The position numbers were made by a program, and so were the translations under genes. Below, in pieces: positions 28,846 to 40,870 of a stretch of DNA of 64,000 bases; positions within the stretch are counted from its first letter, which is position 1, and each line of letters begins with the position of its first letter. This DNA comes from Pantoea eucrina. GTDB taxonomy: Bacteria; Pseudomonadota; Gammaproteobacteria; Enterobacterales; Enterobacteriaceae. The notes under the pieces are model-generated. The model saw nothing but the letters and a program-made list of their open reading frames with translations, was not told where the DNA came from and did no database searches. The DNA is taken from positions 124,001 through 188,000 of the forward strand of contig NZ_MAYN01000007.1 in assembly GCF_001691555.1 (NCBI RefSeq), read 5' to 3'.

Positions 28846-29019
28846 GGTTATTTCCTGATTGCGGTGGCTGTGAGCAGCACGTTTTCCGACGGTACAAGAA
28901 GTAAGTGTAATGCCAGAACCAAAAAGGTTAAACCCGAAATCCGCAACGCATGATGTGCAAAAGCAATTGCCGTTTTGTCGATTGCCCGTCCCGGTGAATA
29001 ACGCTATAGTGATTTTGCT

Positions 29020-29164
29020 TATTCTCAGGGCGGGGCGAAATTCCCCACCGGCGGTAAATCAGCTTCTGCTGAAAGCCCGCGAGCGCTTTTGCCTCCGTGT
29101 AAAAGGACAGCAGATCCGGTGTGATTCCGGGGCCGACGGTTAAAGTCCGGATGGGAGAGGGTAA
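29020..29164 (+). promoter_or_regulatory. FMN riboswitch (RFN element) of ribB
   Basis: Shows the conserved RFN blocks in order: TCTCAGGGCGGGG near 29024-29035, AATTCCCCACCGGCGGTAA at 29039-29057, AGCCCGCGAGCG near 29076, CAGATCCGGTG around 29110, GGCCGACGGT at 29131-29140, and the closing GTCCGGATGGGAGAG at 29145-29159. Binding of FMN lowers ribB expression. It ends about 110 bases before the ribB start codon. Confidence 0.95.
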
Positions 29165-29274
29165 CGACATCAGCCGGGTTCAGGCCCGCGTCACGTTTTT
29201 GCCATGTGTATTTTTCACGCACTCCTAAGCTCGCCCTGGTTCTGGTAACTCATAATATTTTAAGGTTAATTACC

Positions 29275-29931
29275 ATGAATCAGACGCTTCTTTCTGAATT
29301 TGGCACGCCGGAACAGCGTGTAGAACGTGCACTTGACGCACTGCGTAACGGTCGCGGTGTGATGGTTCTTGACGATGAAGATCGCGAGAACGAAGGCGAT
29401 ATGATTTTTGCCGCCGAAACCATGACCACAGAGCAGATGGCGCTGACTATTCGCCACGGCAGCGGGATTGTCTGCCTCTGCATTAATGAGGCCCGCCGTC
29501 AGCAGCTCGATCTGCCGATGATGGTCGAGAACAACACCAGCTCTTACGGCACCGGGTTTACCGTAACGATTGAAGCCGCTGCGGGTGTGACCACCGGCGT
29601 CTCTGCGGCTGACCGCATCACCACTATCCGCGCCGCAATTGCCGATAACGCTAAACCGGCTGACCTGCACCGTCCGGGACACGTTTTTCCGCTGCGCGCG
29701 CGCGAAGGTGGTGTACTGACGCGCGGCGGTCATACCGAAGCCACGCTCGATCTGGTTACGCTTGCGGGCTTTAAACCGGCAGGCGTGCTGTGCGAACTGA
29801 CCAATGACGATGGCAGCATGGCGCGCGCGCCTGAAGCGATCGCCTTTGCGCAGCAGCATGATATGCCGGTAGTGACCATCGAAGATCTGGTGGCTTATCG
29901 CCGCCAGCGCGAGACCCGCCAGGCCAGCTAA
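29275..29931 (+). CDS. ribB: 3,4-dihydroxy-2-butanone 4-phosphate synthase
   Basis: 218 residues from ATG 29275 with TAAGG upstream. It turns ribulose 5-phosphate into the four-carbon unit of riboflavin and formate. Family marks: the acidic loop [12 protein letters not shown] (about 33-44), RHGSGIVCL near 61, the STSVDYGTGFTV-like segment ([11 protein letters not shown], about 83-93), and the HRPGHVFPL ... GHTEA region near 137-155. Stand-alone RibB without the GTP cyclohydrolase half, as in enterics. Controlled by the FMN riboswitch immediately upstream. Confidence 0.98.
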   Translation: MNQTLLSEFGTPEQRVERALDALRNGRGVMVLDDEDRENEGDMIFAAETMTTEQMALTIRHGSGIVCLCINEARRQQLDLPMMVENNTSSYGTGFTVTIEAAAGVTTGVSAADRITTIRAAIADNAKPADLHRPGHVFPLRAREGGVLTRGGHTEATLDLVTLAGFKPAGVLCELTNDDGSMARAPEAIAFAQQHDMPVVTIEDLVAYRRQRETRQAS

Positions 29932-29970
29932 CGCCGGTAGAGAAAAGCAGACCAGCCGGAGCCCGGAAAA

Positions 29971-30738
29971 TCAGCCAGCGCCGGCGGTCTGCAGCAGTGT
30001 CAGACTCAGCCCCATCACCGTCATTCCACACAGTACGCCATAGCTCGGGTTATTGTGCGGATCGATCTCGCGCGCCAGCGGCATCAGTTCATCCACCGAG
30101 AGCGCAACCATAATTCCTGCAACGGCGGCCATAATGGCGGCAATCACGACCGGTGACAGCGCCGGCCCCAGCAGCAGAAAGGCGATGACGCCGCCCAGAA
30201 TCTCTGCCATACCGGAAATACAGGCCCAGAACAGCGCTTTGGCTTTGGAGCCGGTCGCCGCATACATCGGCCCGGCAACCGCCAGTCCTTCAGGAATATT
30301 GTGGATGGCCACGGCTAAAGCGATGCCCAGCCCCAGCTCCATATCGCTGCTGGCGGTAACAAAGGTGGCCACCCCCTCAGGAAAATTGTGCAGGCTGATA
30401 CCCAGCGTCAGCAGCACGGCGGTTCGCTTCAGGTTAACCGGACGCCCGTGAGTGGCCATCAGATCCTGCGGATGCTGATGCGGCAGCAGGCGATCCATGG
30501 CGAAATACCCGATCAGACCAAGCATAAACATACCGTACCCCAGCATCGGCGACATGCCTGCGGTATGCAGCGCCGCGGGCAGCATCTCCATTAGCGAGAT
30601 CAGCAACATAATGCCGGCTGCGAAGCCAAGCGCAAAAGCAAGCAGGCGGTTTGAAGGCTTTTGACCGAGGATGCCGAACAGGGCGCCAATAAAGGTAGCA
30701 CCACCGGCCAGAACAGTGAGCAGTAAAGGCACCGACAT
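29971..30738 (-). CDS. zupT: Zinc/divalent metal transporter ZupT (ZIP family)
   Basis: 255 residues from ATG 30738 (GGAG six bases upstream; the in-frame GTG at 30750 is less likely). Inner membrane ZIP transporter with eight predicted helices; takes up zinc and, in E. coli, also iron, manganese and cobalt. The two metal-binding motifs are intact: HNFPEG near 120 and HNIPEG near 149. Its promoter region carries TATAAT and an adjacent Fur-like sequence. Convergent with ribB, 39 bases apart. Confidence 0.95.
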   Translation of the reverse strand: MSVPLLLTVLAGGATFIGALFGILGQKPSNRLLAFALGFAAGIMLLISLMEMLPAALHTAGMSPMLGYGMFMLGLIGYFAMDRLLPHQHPQDLMATHGRPVNLKRTAVLLTLGISLHNFPEGVATFVTASSDMELGLGIALAVAIHNIPEGLAVAGPMYAATGSKAKALFWACISGMAEILGGVIAFLLLGPALSPVVIAAIMAAVAGIMVALSVDELMPLAREIDPHNNPSYGVLCGMTVMGLSLTLLQTAGAG

Positions 30739-30753
30739 AGCACGCTCCACGAT

Positions 30754-30778
30754 GATAATGATTACCAGTTACATTATA
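30754..30778 (-). promoter_or_regulatory. zupT -10 box with overlapping Fur-like operator
   Basis: Minus-strand TATAAT corresponds to ATTATA at 30773-30778. Directly downstream, 30754-30772 (GATAATGATTACCAGTTAC) matches the 19-base Fur consensus at 14 positions, with the first nine perfect. A repressor bound here would cover the start of transcription. Fur versus Zur cannot be told by eye. Confidence 0.4.
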
Positions 30779-30934
30779 ATTAACCTTATAAAATATCGAG
30801 TTATTAAGCGTAAAGTTATGTCGTTTGCGCTTGTTCAAATTTGCTGACAGACATGCTCACGTATCTCCGCGTTCACAGGCTCATGTAAGCGCGTATCGTA
30901 TTGCGCATGAAAGCAACAGCGATGAGGTATGAAA

Positions 30935-31714
30935 ATGCGTGACGGTCGTATGCCTGCTCTGTTTCTGGGTCATGGCAGCCCGATGAATGTGCTGGAAGAA
31001 AATCGCTATACCCGGGTATGGCAGCAGCTGGGCAGAGATCTGCCGCGGCCGCGCGCTATCCTTGCTATCTCGGCGCACTGGTACACGCGCGGGACGCGGG
31101 TAACGGCCATGGAACAGCCGCGCACCATTCACGATTTTGGCGGATTTCCGCAGGCGCTGTTTGACGTGCGCTACCCGGCGCCCGGATCGCCTGCGCTGGC
31201 GCAGCGTGTGACAGAGCTGCTGCCGCTGACAGAAAAAGATGAGAGCTGGGGGTTCGATCACGGCTCGTGGGGCCTGCTGGCCAGAATGTATCCTGAGGCG
31301 GATATTCCGCTGGTGCAGCTCAGCGTGGACAGTACCCGTTCTGCTGAGTGGCATTTTGAGGCAGGACGTAAACTGGCTGCGCTGCGCGATGAAGGGATCC
31401 TGCTGGTGGCGAGCGGCAACGTGGTGCATAACCTGCGCAAGCTGCAGTGGCAGGGGGCTGCGCCGGTGTATCCATGGGCCGACGGGTTTAACCAGTATGT
31501 GCGTGATAATCTGCGCAGCGACGCTGCGGCGGGCGATCATCCGCTGGTTAACTATCAGCAGCATCCGGGCGCGGCGCTTTCGCATCCGACGGCTGAACAC
31601 TATCTGCCGCTGCTCTATATTCTGGGCGCACGCGCAGCGGGTGAGGCGGTCAGCGTGCCGGTTGAAGGCATGGAGATGGGCGCGATCAGTATGCTGTCAG
31701 CGCAGGTGGGGTAG
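30935..31714 (+). CDS. ygiD: 4,5-DOPA dioxygenase extradiol YgiD
   Basis: 259 residues from ATG 30935; GATGAGG at 30921-30927 fits this start better than ATG 30929. LigB-type class III extradiol dioxygenase. Metal-ligand candidates are the His in FLGHGSPMN (near 14), the His in AISAHWYTRG (near 50) and the later FDHGSWG His. The family is annotated after plant and fungal DOPA dioxygenases and E. coli YgiD; its natural substrate in bacteria is not settled. Divergent from zupT, convergent with ygiC. Confidence 0.9.
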   Translation: MRDGRMPALFLGHGSPMNVLEENRYTRVWQQLGRDLPRPRAILAISAHWYTRGTRVTAMEQPRTIHDFGGFPQALFDVRYPAPGSPALAQRVTELLPLTEKDESWGFDHGSWGLLARMYPEADIPLVQLSVDSTRSAEWHFEAGRKLAALRDEGILLVASGNVVHNLRKLQWQGAAPVYPWADGFNQYVRDNLRSDAAAGDHPLVNYQQHPGAALSHPTAEHYLPLLYILGARAAGEAVSVPVEGMEMGAISMLSAQVG

Positions 31715-31716
31715 CG

Positions 31717-31762
31717 GCCTGCGTCAGCCGCAGGCATAAATATGGCGCACCGGAATGCGCCA
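31717..31762. terminator. Two hairpins between convergent ygiD and ygiC
   Basis: GCCTGCG/CGCAGGC (31717-31723, 31729-31735) and TGGCGCA/TGCGCCA (31743-31749, 31756-31762). Neither has a T-run, so this is only a probable end region for both convergent genes. Confidence 0.4.
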
Positions 31763-31767
31763 CCGGA

Positions 31768-32931
31768 CTAACCGATAAAGGTATGGGGATAGAAGCGAGA
31801 CAGATCCTGGGTGATCAGCGCCCGATCTTCACGTAAGCCGATACCCGCCGGCTGATCGTCTATCAGCCAGCTGCCAATCAGCGTATAGCTGTCACCGAAT
31901 TTGGGCAGCGCGCAGAACTGCTGAATAATCATGCCCTCTTCGCCATAGGGACCGTCAGCACGCGCGATTTCATTGCCGTTTTCGATAATGCGAATGTTCG
32001 CACCCTCACGGGAGAACAGCGGCTTCACCACATATTTATCCATCTGCGGCGCCTGACTGTCATCCGCAAACCAGGCGGGCAGCAGATTGGGATGATCCGG
32101 AAACATCTCCCACAGCAGCGGCAGCAGCGCTTTATTGGAGAGGATGCTTTTCCATGCGGGTTCCAGCCAGCGTACGCCGGCATCGGCCAGCTTGGTCGAA
32201 AACACCTCCCGCAGCATGAACTCCCAGGGGTAAAGCTTGAACAGGTTGCTGATGACGCGATCGTGCTGGTCGGTAAACTGGCCTTTTTCGCCCAGTCCAA
32301 TCTCATCGATATAGAGAAACTCGCCGGGAAGCCCCGCTTCTGTGGCGCAATCCTGCAGATACTGTACCGTCGCGCGATCCTCTTCCGTATCACGGCAGCA
32401 GGCAAAGTGCAGCAAGTTAAAGCCGTGCTGCTGCTGCAGAACCGCAAACCGCTCAATCAGCTTCTCCTGCAGGCTGTTGAACTGATCGCTGCCCGCCGGC
32501 AGGTTGCCCGCTTTAAGCTGATCTTCGAGCCAGATCCACTGAAAAAACGCGGCTTCATAGAGTGACGTCGGCGTGTCGGCGTTATTTTCCAGCAGCTTGA
32601 TGTCGCCGCTGCCATCCCACACTAAATCAAGGCGGGAGTAGAGCGAGGGCTGACGCTGCGCCCAGGATTCGCGGACAAAATCCCAGGTGTGTTTCGGAAT
32701 GCAGAAGCGGGTCAGCAGCGCATCGCTGTTAACCACCTTTTCCACCGCCTGCAGGCACATCTGATGCAGCTCTGCCGTAACGGTTTCCAGCGTCTCCACC
32801 TGCGCCAGCGTAAACTGATAATAGGCCTCTTCACACCAGTAGGGCTCGCCATACATGGTGTGAAACTGAAAGCCATATTCAGTGGCTTTTGCGCGCCAGT
32901 CCGGGCGCTCGCTGATAGCAATACGTTGCAT
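31768..32931 (-). CDS. ygiC: Glutathionylspermidine synthase-like ATP-grasp protein YgiC
   Basis: 387 residues from ATG 32931, the usual length. C-terminal ATP-grasp fold of the glutathionylspermidine synthase amidase-less family: the [22 protein letters not shown] region near 117-138 and [15 protein letters not shown] near 311 carry likely metal and ATP ligands. Enzymatic activity of E. coli YgiC has not shown glutathionylspermidine synthesis, so the substrate is open. It follows ygiB with a 7-base gap in the tolC-ygiB-ygiC arrangement. The longer frame to 33024 overlaps ygiB and is not supported. Confidence 0.92.
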   Translation of the reverse strand: MQRIAISERPDWRAKATEYGFQFHTMYGEPYWCEEAYYQFTLAQVETLETVTAELHQMCLQAVEKVVNSDALLTRFCIPKHTWDFVRESWAQRQPSLYSRLDLVWDGSGDIKLLENNADTPTSLYEAAFFQWIWLEDQLKAGNLPAGSDQFNSLQEKLIERFAVLQQQHGFNLLHFACCRDTEEDRATVQYLQDCATEAGLPGEFLYIDEIGLGEKGQFTDQHDRVISNLFKLYPWEFMLREVFSTKLADAGVRWLEPAWKSILSNKALLPLLWEMFPDHPNLLPAWFADDSQAPQMDKYVVKPLFSREGANIRIIENGNEIARADGPYGEEGMIIQQFCALPKFGDSYTLIGSWLIDDQPAGIGLREDRALITQDLSRFYPHTFIG

Positions 32932-32938
32932 ACGGCGC

Positions 32939-33613
32939 TTAGCCCCCCAGCGAGCGACTGCTGGTGCCGCTGGCGCTGCTGCGCTGCATACTGTTTTGCT
33001 TCGCGACCGTCTCACCAAAGCCACCGCGGGTAATGGTGGAGGTGGTGGCCGGTTTAGGTGCCATAGCGGTTTTAGGCACGTTCATGGTGCGGCCAGAGGT
33101 GGCTGAGCCATAGTTTTTACCGGTGGCGTCCACAAACTGTCCGTTAGCCGGACTGGCTGGCGTTTTCGGGGAGAACAGCGGCTGTTGCGCAAAACCGGCA
33201 CCGCCACCCATCATGCGTCCCATCATGTAGCCAGCCATCAGCGGCATCCAGAAGCCGCCGCTGTGCTGGGCTTCGGCATTATTTGCGGTGGTGCCCGCGC
33301 CCGCCTGAGCCGGTGCCTGCTGACACTGGTTTTCGCCAAATTCCGCCACGCAATCTTCGCGTGAGGCATATTTAGGCGCGGTACGTTCCGCCTCTTTCAG
33401 CGCATTGTTATAAGCAGCTTTACACTGACTGCTCTGATCCGGATTGGCTTTCGCACAGTCGTCAGCGTTCTGATAGAGCGAAACCGTTTCATCGCTCTGT
33501 TCGCAGCCTGCCAGCATAAATACGGCGGTTACTGCCAGCGCGACGGGCGTAAGATGACGTGCCTGCCAGCCTTTACGAAAAGCGGCATGACGGATATTTT
33601 TGGTCCGTTTCAT
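32939..33613 (-). CDS. ygiB: DUF1190 lipoprotein YgiB
   Basis: 224 residues. Basic N-terminus, hydrophobic segment and lipobox MLAGC (Cys37) mark an exported lipoprotein, though the N-terminal region before it is unusually long. Two conserved Cys pairs in the middle ([27 protein letters not shown]), then a Gly/Met-rich stretch ([11 protein letters not shown]) and a Ser/Thr-rich tail. Function unknown. It lies between tolC (139 bases upstream) and ygiC, which in E. coli form one transcript. Confidence 0.9.
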   Translation of the reverse strand: MKRTKNIRHAAFRKGWQARHLTPVALAVTAVFMLAGCEQSDETVSLYQNADDCAKANPDQSSQCKAAYNNALKEAERTAPKYASREDCVAEFGENQCQQAPAQAGAGTTANNAEAQHSGGFWMPLMAGYMMGRMMGGGAGFAQQPLFSPKTPASPANGQFVDATGKNYGSATSGRTMNVPKTAMAPKPATTSTITRGGFGETVAKQNSMQRSSASGTSSRSLGG

Positions 33614-33725
33614 AGTGATTATCCTGTACCCAGAGTTGACGTCAGGATAGGTGATGCAAGGGGGGATTTAAAGCGAGAAGCCTGACAGGCTGCGGATCTT
33701 TACGTACCTATACGTTCAAATGCGA

Positions 33726-33746
33726 AAGGGGCCGCAGGGGCCCCTT
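33726..33746 (-). terminator. Hairpin after tolC
   Basis: AAGGGGCC / GGCCCCTT stem with a five-base loop, starting 7 bases after the tolC stop. The following T-run is short, so read-through into ygiBC is likely. Confidence 0.5.
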
Positions 33747-33752
33747 GGCGTA

Positions 33753-35222
33753 TCAGCGGCTGAATGGATTGCCACTGTTGCGTGCTGCCGGCTGAGCAGG
33801 TGCCGCCGGTGCGGAGGCTGCCGCCTGCGGTGCACTGTCGGCCTGTGCGGTCTGCTGGCTGTTTTCCGGCGCGACCACTTCAGGTGAGGTCGTTACCTCT
33901 TTACCCAGCGCGCTGTTCAGCTGCTGCAGGTCCTGTTCATTGAGGGTACCCAGCGCATATTTGATATTCAGCTGGTTAATCAGATAGCTGTAACGCGCGT
34001 TAGAGAGCTGCTGTTTAGCATTAAACAGCGTGGTGGTCGCGTCCAGGACATCAACAATCGTACGGGTACCCACCTGATAGCCTGCTTCAGAGGCGTCCAG
34101 TGAGCTTTGCGCAGAGATCACCGCCTGTTTGTACGCGTCAATGCTGCTGATTGACGCATTCACGTTGTTAAACGAGGAGCGTACGGTCTGCACCGCGCTG
34201 CGATGCGCACCTTCCAGCTGTTCGCTGGCGGCAACAAAATTGTACTGCGCCTGTTTCACCTGCGAGGTCACTGAACCGCCGCTGTAGAGCGGTAAGGAGA
34301 AACTCAGGCCAACCTGATTTGAACCCGATATGGAGTCGTTGTTGGTGATGCTCTGATTCGCCCGGCTGCCGCTATATTTATTGTTAGACAGACCGGTGGA
34401 TGCGGTCAGATCCAGCGTAGGCATATGGCCCGATTCAGCATAGCGGATCTGTTCACGCGCCAGATCCTGGCTCAGACGCGCAGAGAGCAGGTTGAGGTTA
34501 CGACTCTCAGCCTGTTTCAGCAGGCTGGCGACCGCATCAGGGCGTGCAGTTTTAAAACGGTCAATGCTCAGCGATGCCAGGGAGAGGTAATCCATCCCGG
34601 TGATCTGGCGCAGTGATTCAACCGCATTATCCAGCGTGTTTCGGGCCGTCACTTCATTTGCCAGCACGCTGTCATACTGTGCACGGGCGTTCTGCACATC
34701 AGTAATCGCCACCAGGCCGACATTAAAGCGCTGCGTGGTTTGGTCCAGCTCGCGATAGATAGACTGTTTCTGCGCTTCGGTATAAGAGAGCGTATCAATC
34801 GCATTCAGCACGTTGAAATAGGCGGTCGCGGTATTAAGGATGAGATCCTGCTGCGCAACCTGGTAGGTGACATCCTGGATGCCAGCGGTTTTTTCCTGCA
34901 GCGTCAGGCTACGCCACTTTGACATATCAAAAATCGTCTGCGTTAATTGCAGCGAGGCACTTTTAGTGGTGGTGTTCAGACCGCTGCTATCGCGATAGCC
35001 ATTATTGTAGGTGTAATCTGCACCCAGACCCAGCTGCGGCAGCAACGGGCTGCGCGCTTCGTTGATCTTTTCAAACGCGGCGTCGCGATCGGCGGCAGAG
35101 GCGCGCAGATCGGGATTGCTCAGGCGCGCCTGCTGATAAACCTGCAGCAGGTTTTCTGCCTGGCTGGCAAGGCTGAATCCGCCCAGGCTCAGTCCAATAA
35201 AAAATGGGAGCAGTTTTTTCAT
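33753..35222 (-). CDS. tolC: Outer membrane channel protein TolC
   Basis: 489 residues from ATG 35222 (AAGGA six bases upstream; ATG at 35228 is too close). Signal peptide about 1-22 (ending ASQA-E), then the two-repeat outer membrane factor fold: each half has helical barrel segments and a beta-barrel part, as in SPLLPQLGLGADYTYNN and SGHMPTLDLTASTGLSN. It forms the trimeric exit duct for drug efflux pumps and type I secretion. The C-terminal 40 residues are Ala/Pro/Gln-rich and disordered. Divergent from nudF, same context as E. coli. Confidence 0.97.
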   Translation of the reverse strand: MKKLLPFFIGLSLGGFSLASQAENLLQVYQQARLSNPDLRASAADRDAAFEKINEARSPLLPQLGLGADYTYNNGYRDSSGLNTTTKSASLQLTQTIFDMSKWRSLTLQEKTAGIQDVTYQVAQQDLILNTATAYFNVLNAIDTLSYTEAQKQSIYRELDQTTQRFNVGLVAITDVQNARAQYDSVLANEVTARNTLDNAVESLRQITGMDYLSLASLSIDRFKTARPDAVASLLKQAESRNLNLLSARLSQDLAREQIRYAESGHMPTLDLTASTGLSNNKYSGSRANQSITNNDSISGSNQVGLSFSLPLYSGGSVTSQVKQAQYNFVAASEQLEGAHRSAVQTVRSSFNNVNASISSIDAYKQAVISAQSSLDASEAGYQVGTRTIVDVLDATTTLFNAKQQLSNARYSYLINQLNIKYALGTLNEQDLQQLNSALGKEVTTSPEVVAPENSQQTAQADSAPQAAASAPAAPAQPAARNSGNPFSR

Positions 35223-35435
35223 TTGCATTCCTTTTGTTGCAGCCTGTGACGCGAAAAGTGCTGCTGCTAAGCCAAAAAAATAATCGCCGATTTTACAGAG
35301 GCGCTGTCAGAGATAGGTTGGCTGAACGTGCCTTCTTTCCCTAATTTACGTAAATAATTCAGAAAGAACCACTCGGACAGAGCACCAGGGTTGGCTTTTC
35401 GATGTTCTATCCCAATCTGCATAAGGAACCAGACG

Positions 35436-36071
35436 ATGGCGGGCGAAAAAAAATCCCCTGTGACTTTCACAAAAAACGATGTAGAAATTATTGCACGCGA
35501 TACCCGTTATGACGGTTTTTTTTCCATCGTCAGCTATCGCTTTCGCCACCGTCTTTTTAATGGCGGAATGAGTGGTGAAGTGGTGCGTGAAGTTTTCGAG
35601 CGCGGACACGCTGCCGTGCTGCTACCCTATGATCCCCTGCGTGACGAAGTCGTCTTAATCGAACAGATCCGCATTCCGGCTCTTGATTCCAGCGCCACAC
35701 CCTGGCTGCTGGAGATGGTGGCAGGTATCATTGAGCCCGGAGAAACGCCGGAAGCCGTGGTGCGACGCGAAGCACAGGAAGAAGCGGGCCTGAACGTCGG
35801 GCGCGTTAAACCCGTTATCAGTTATTTAGCCAGCCCTGGCGGCACCTCTGAGCGGTTATCAGTGCTGGTGGGTGAAGTGGATGCCAGCCTGGCAGAAGGG
35901 AACCATGGGCTGGAGGAAGAGAATGAGGATATTCTCGTGCATGTGGTCAGCCGCGAACAGGCTTACCGCTGGGTGGAAGAGGGGATTATTGATAACGCAG
36001 CTTCTGTCATTGCGCTGCAATGGCTGGCGTTGCACCATGAAAGACTACGACGTGAGTGGACGGTAAAATGA
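35436..36071 (+). CDS. nudF: ADP-ribose diphosphatase NudF
   Basis: 211 residues from ATG 35436 with AAGGAA upstream. Cytoplasmic Nudix hydrolase that splits ADP-ribose to AMP and ribose 5-phosphate. The Nudix box reads [20 protein letters not shown] (about 98-117) followed by AGL, with all catalytic glutamates present. First gene of nudF-yqiB-cpdA-yqiA-parE; its stop overlaps the yqiB start (ATGA). Confidence 0.96.
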   Translation: MAGEKKSPVTFTKNDVEIIARDTRYDGFFSIVSYRFRHRLFNGGMSGEVVREVFERGHAAVLLPYDPLRDEVVLIEQIRIPALDSSATPWLLEMVAGIIEPGETPEAVVRREAQEEAGLNVGRVKPVISYLASPGGTSERLSVLVGEVDASLAEGNHGLEEENEDILVHVVSREQAYRWVEEGIIDNAASVIALQWLALHHERLRREWTVK

Positions 36072-36493
36072 AACAGCGCTATACCCCTGATTTTCCCGAA
36101 ATGATGCGCCTGTGCGAAACGAACTTCGCGCAGCTGCGTCGCCTGCTGCCGCGCAGTGATGAAGCAGGCGCCTCGGTGATCTATCAGGTCAACGGCGCCC
36201 GTTATCAGCTGACGATAGAGGAATCAACGCGTTACACTACGCTGGTTGAAATCCGTCAGATTGCGCCTGCGGTAAGCTACTGGAGCCTGCCCGCAATGTC
36301 AGTACGGCTCTATCACGATGCGATGGTCGCCGAAGTGTGTTCCACACAGCAGATCTATCGCTTTAAAGCACGTTATGATTATCCTAATAAAAAATTGCAT
36401 CAGCGTGATGAAAAACATCAGATTAACCAGTTTCTGGCTGACTGGCTGCGCTACTGCCTGGCGCACGGCGCACTGGCCGTGCCTGTTTGCTAA
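36068..36493 (+). CDS. yqiB: DUF1249 protein YqiB
   Basis: 141 residues from ATG 36068, which overlaps the nudF stop by four bases. Soluble protein of the DUF1249 family, no known activity, conserved in this operon. Features are the [21 protein letters not shown] start and the Lys-rich [18 protein letters not shown] segment near the C-terminus. Confidence 0.9.
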   Translation: MKQRYTPDFPEMMRLCETNFAQLRRLLPRSDEAGASVIYQVNGARYQLTIEESTRYTTLVEIRQIAPAVSYWSLPAMSVRLYHDAMVAEVCSTQQIYRFKARYDYPNKKLHQRDEKHQINQFLADWLRYCLAHGALAVPVC

Positions 36494-36535
36494 ACGCGTC
36501 TGACGCATTGATGGCGTGGAGATTAAGGAAACGCT

Positions 36536-37363
36536 TTGGATAGCCTGCTCACTCTTCCTGCGGCACCAGGATCCGCCATCCGGATCCTGCAGATCACTGA
36601 TACCCATCTCTTCGCAGGGAAGCACCAATCTTTGCTGGGGGTGAATACCTGGGCAAGCTTCGATGCAGTGCTTGATGCTATCGCGTCACAGCAGCACGAA
36701 TACGATCTGATTATCGCGACCGGCGATCTGGCGCAGGATCATACCGTGGAAGCGTACCAGCATTTTATTACCGGCATTTCCCGCCTGCAAAAGCTCTGCG
36801 TCTGGCTGCCTGGCAATCATGACTTCCAGCCAGCCATGGTGAACACCCTTGCGGAAGCAGGGATTGCGGCAGATAAACATGTTTTGCTGGGCGAGCAGTG
36901 GCAGCTGCTGCTGCTGGATAGCCAGGTATCTGGCGTGCCGCACGGCATGCTGAGCGACTATCAGCTGGAGTGGCTGGCAGAGTCCCTCGCGCGGTTTCCT
37001 GAGCGGCACTCGCTGATACTGCTGCACCATCATCCGGTGCCCTCCGGCTGTACCTGGCTCGACCAGCATAGCCTGCGCAATCCGCATCAGCTGGAAGCGG
37101 TATTACAGGCTTTCCCGCAGGCGCAACATCTGGTGTGTGGCCATATTCATCAGGAGCTCGATCTTCGCTGGCAGGGGCGTCGGGTGCTGGCCTCGCCTTC
37201 TACCTGCGTTCAGTTCAAACCCCACTGCACCAGTTTTACCATTGACACGCTGGCCCCAGGCTGGCGCTGGCTGACGTTAGAGGCGGATGGCTCACTGCAT
37301 ACAGAAGTGAATCGTCTGCAAAGCGATATGTTCCGGCCTGACCTCGACTCGGATGGGTATTGA
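36536..37363 (+). CDS. cpdA: 3',5'-cyclic-AMP phosphodiesterase CpdA
   Basis: 275 residues, starting at TTG 36536 after AAGGAAA; the rare start matches the homologues' N-terminus (M-SLLTLP). Calcineurin-type metallophosphatase that degrades cAMP. Metal motifs in order: ITDTHLF (about 20-26), GDLAQD (63-68), LPGNHDF (near 92-98), LLHHHPVP (near 162) and CGHIHQE (near 202). Third gene of the nudF-parE operon; it influences CRP-dependent genes such as those with CRP sites in this window. Confidence 0.96.
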   Translation: MDSLLTLPAAPGSAIRILQITDTHLFAGKHQSLLGVNTWASFDAVLDAIASQQHEYDLIIATGDLAQDHTVEAYQHFITGISRLQKLCVWLPGNHDFQPAMVNTLAEAGIAADKHVLLGEQWQLLLLDSQVSGVPHGMLSDYQLEWLAESLARFPERHSLILLHHHPVPSGCTWLDQHSLRNPHQLEAVLQAFPQAQHLVCGHIHQELDLRWQGRRVLASPSTCVQFKPHCTSFTIDTLAPGWRWLTLEADGSLHTEVNRLQSDMFRPDLDSDGY

Positions 37364-37366
37364 TTG

Positions 37367-37948
37367 ATGGCAACGCTTCTTTACCTGCACGGATTTAACA
37401 GTTCGCCGCAATCAGCCAAAGCGACGCAGCTGCAGGCGTGGTGTGCCGAAGAACAGCCGCACATTAATGTTCTGGTGCCTCAGCTGCCCGCTTTTCCGGA
37501 AGAGGCCGCCAGCCTGCTGGAAGAGCTCGTGATGCAGCATACCGGGGAGCCGCTGGGGCTGGTTGGCTCGTCGCTGGGCGGCTATTTTGCGACCTGGCTG
37601 TCGCAATGTTTCATGCTGCCGGCGGTGGTGGTGAATCCGGCCGTTCGCCCGTTTGAGCTGCTGACGGATTATCTGGGCGAGAACCGTAATCCCTACACCG
37701 GCCAGCAATATGTGTTAGAGTCACGCCATATTTACGATCTGAAAGTGATGCAGATTGACCCGCTTGACGCGCCCGATCTGCTCTGGTTATTGCAGCAGAC
37801 CGGCGATGAGATCCTCGACTATCGCCAGGCGCTGAATTACTACAGCGCATGCCGGCAGACGGTTGAAGAGGGCGGCAATCACGCCTTTATCGGATTTGAA
37901 CGCCATTTTACGCAGATAGTAGATTTTCTGGGGCTATCCCTCTCCTAA
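37367..37948 (+). CDS. yqiA: Esterase YqiA
   Basis: 193 residues from ATG 37367, three bases after the cpdA stop. Small alpha/beta hydrolase of the UPF0227 group: oxyanion YLHGFNSSP near residue 6-14, nucleophile elbow GSSLGGYF (Ser near 67), and the late His in GNHAF (near 175). Acts on short-chain esters in E. coli tests. Fourth gene of the operon, upstream of parE by 45 bases. Confidence 0.93.
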   Translation: MATLLYLHGFNSSPQSAKATQLQAWCAEEQPHINVLVPQLPAFPEEAASLLEELVMQHTGEPLGLVGSSLGGYFATWLSQCFMLPAVVVNPAVRPFELLTDYLGENRNPYTGQQYVLESRHIYDLKVMQIDPLDAPDLLWLLQQTGDEILDYRQALNYYSACRQTVEEGGNHAFIGFERHFTQIVDFLGLSLS

Positions 37949-39889
<1,941 letters not shown>

Positions 39890-39918
39890 TCGTGGCGACG
39901 CGCGCTGAGGATAACACG

Positions 39919-40818
39919 GTGAAGATTACGCTCGAAGAGCTGCGCGCATGGGTGGCGGTGGTTGACAGCGGTTCAATTACCGCCGCTGCAGAACAGCTGG
40001 AGCAGACCACTTCCGGCATCAGCCGCGCGCTCAGCCGGCTGGAGAGTAAGCTACAGACCACGCTAATGCATCGCACCACGCGCCGTCTGGCGCTGACCGA
40101 TGAAGGCGTTATTTTTCTTGAGCACGCCCGCCAGATCCTGACATCCGTTGAGCGGGCCGAAGAGCAGATTGCCCGCCGGCGTGAGACGCCCGCCGGTCGA
40201 CTGCGCATTAACGCCAATACGCCCTTTATGCTGCACGTGATTGTGCCGCTGCTGGCGGAGTTCCGGCAACAGTATCCGCAAATTGAGCTTGAACTGAACA
40301 CAGACGATATCGTTATTGATCTGCTGGAGCAGCAAACCGATATCGCGATTCGCATCGGCGAACTGCGTGACTCGACGCTGCGCGCCAGAGTATTAGGCAG
40401 CAGCGCTACACGGCTGGTCGCCAGCCCGGACTATCTGGCAAAACATGGCGTACCCGGCAGCGTGGCCGCGCTGAGCCAGCATCAGCTGATTGGCTTTAGC
40501 CAGCTGGATACCCATAATATCTGGCCCGTCTGGCAGCAGGAGGGCGAATTCCTGCGTATTAAGCCGACTCTGACTGCCTCCAGCGGCGAAACGCTGCGTC
40601 AGCTGGCCCTGCAGGGGCTGGGCATTGTCAGACTCTCTGATTTTGTCAGCCGGGAAGATCGTGAACAGGGGCGGCTGATGGATGTGCTGGCCAGCGAAAC
40701 CCGGGAGTTACGCCTGCCGGTGCATGCCGTCTACTATCGCAATCAGACGCTGAGCTCGCGCGTCACCTGCTTTCTTGATTTCCTGCAGGAGAAAATCCAG
40801 CGTCAGCAGCTGATTTAG
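39919..40818 (+). CDS. LysR family transcriptional regulator
   Basis: 299 residues from GTG 39919 (GAGGAT seven bases before); GTG 39892 is an alternative start. N-terminal winged helix-turn-helix (LRAWVAVVDSGSITAAAEQL, then TTSGISRALSRLESKL), followed by a periplasmic-binding-type effector domain (RLRINANTPFMLHVIVPLL onward). Start lies just after parE and the gene ends convergently with ygiN. Not part of the E. coli order at this place. The target is unknown; mdaB-ygiN next door is a candidate by position only. Confidence 0.9.
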   Translation: MKITLEELRAWVAVVDSGSITAAAEQLEQTTSGISRALSRLESKLQTTLMHRTTRRLALTDEGVIFLEHARQILTSVERAEEQIARRRETPAGRLRINANTPFMLHVIVPLLAEFRQQYPQIELELNTDDIVIDLLEQQTDIAIRIGELRDSTLRARVLGSSATRLVASPDYLAKHGVPGSVAALSQHQLIGFSQLDTHNIWPVWQQEGEFLRIKPTLTASSGETLRQLALQGLGIVRLSDFVSREDREQGRLMDVLASETRELRLPVHAVYYRNQTLSSRVTCFLDFLQEKIQRQQLI

Positions 40819-40870
40819 GCATCAGGGTGACAGACGCTCCGGCTTAGCCAGAGCGTTGTCTCAGGAAAAG

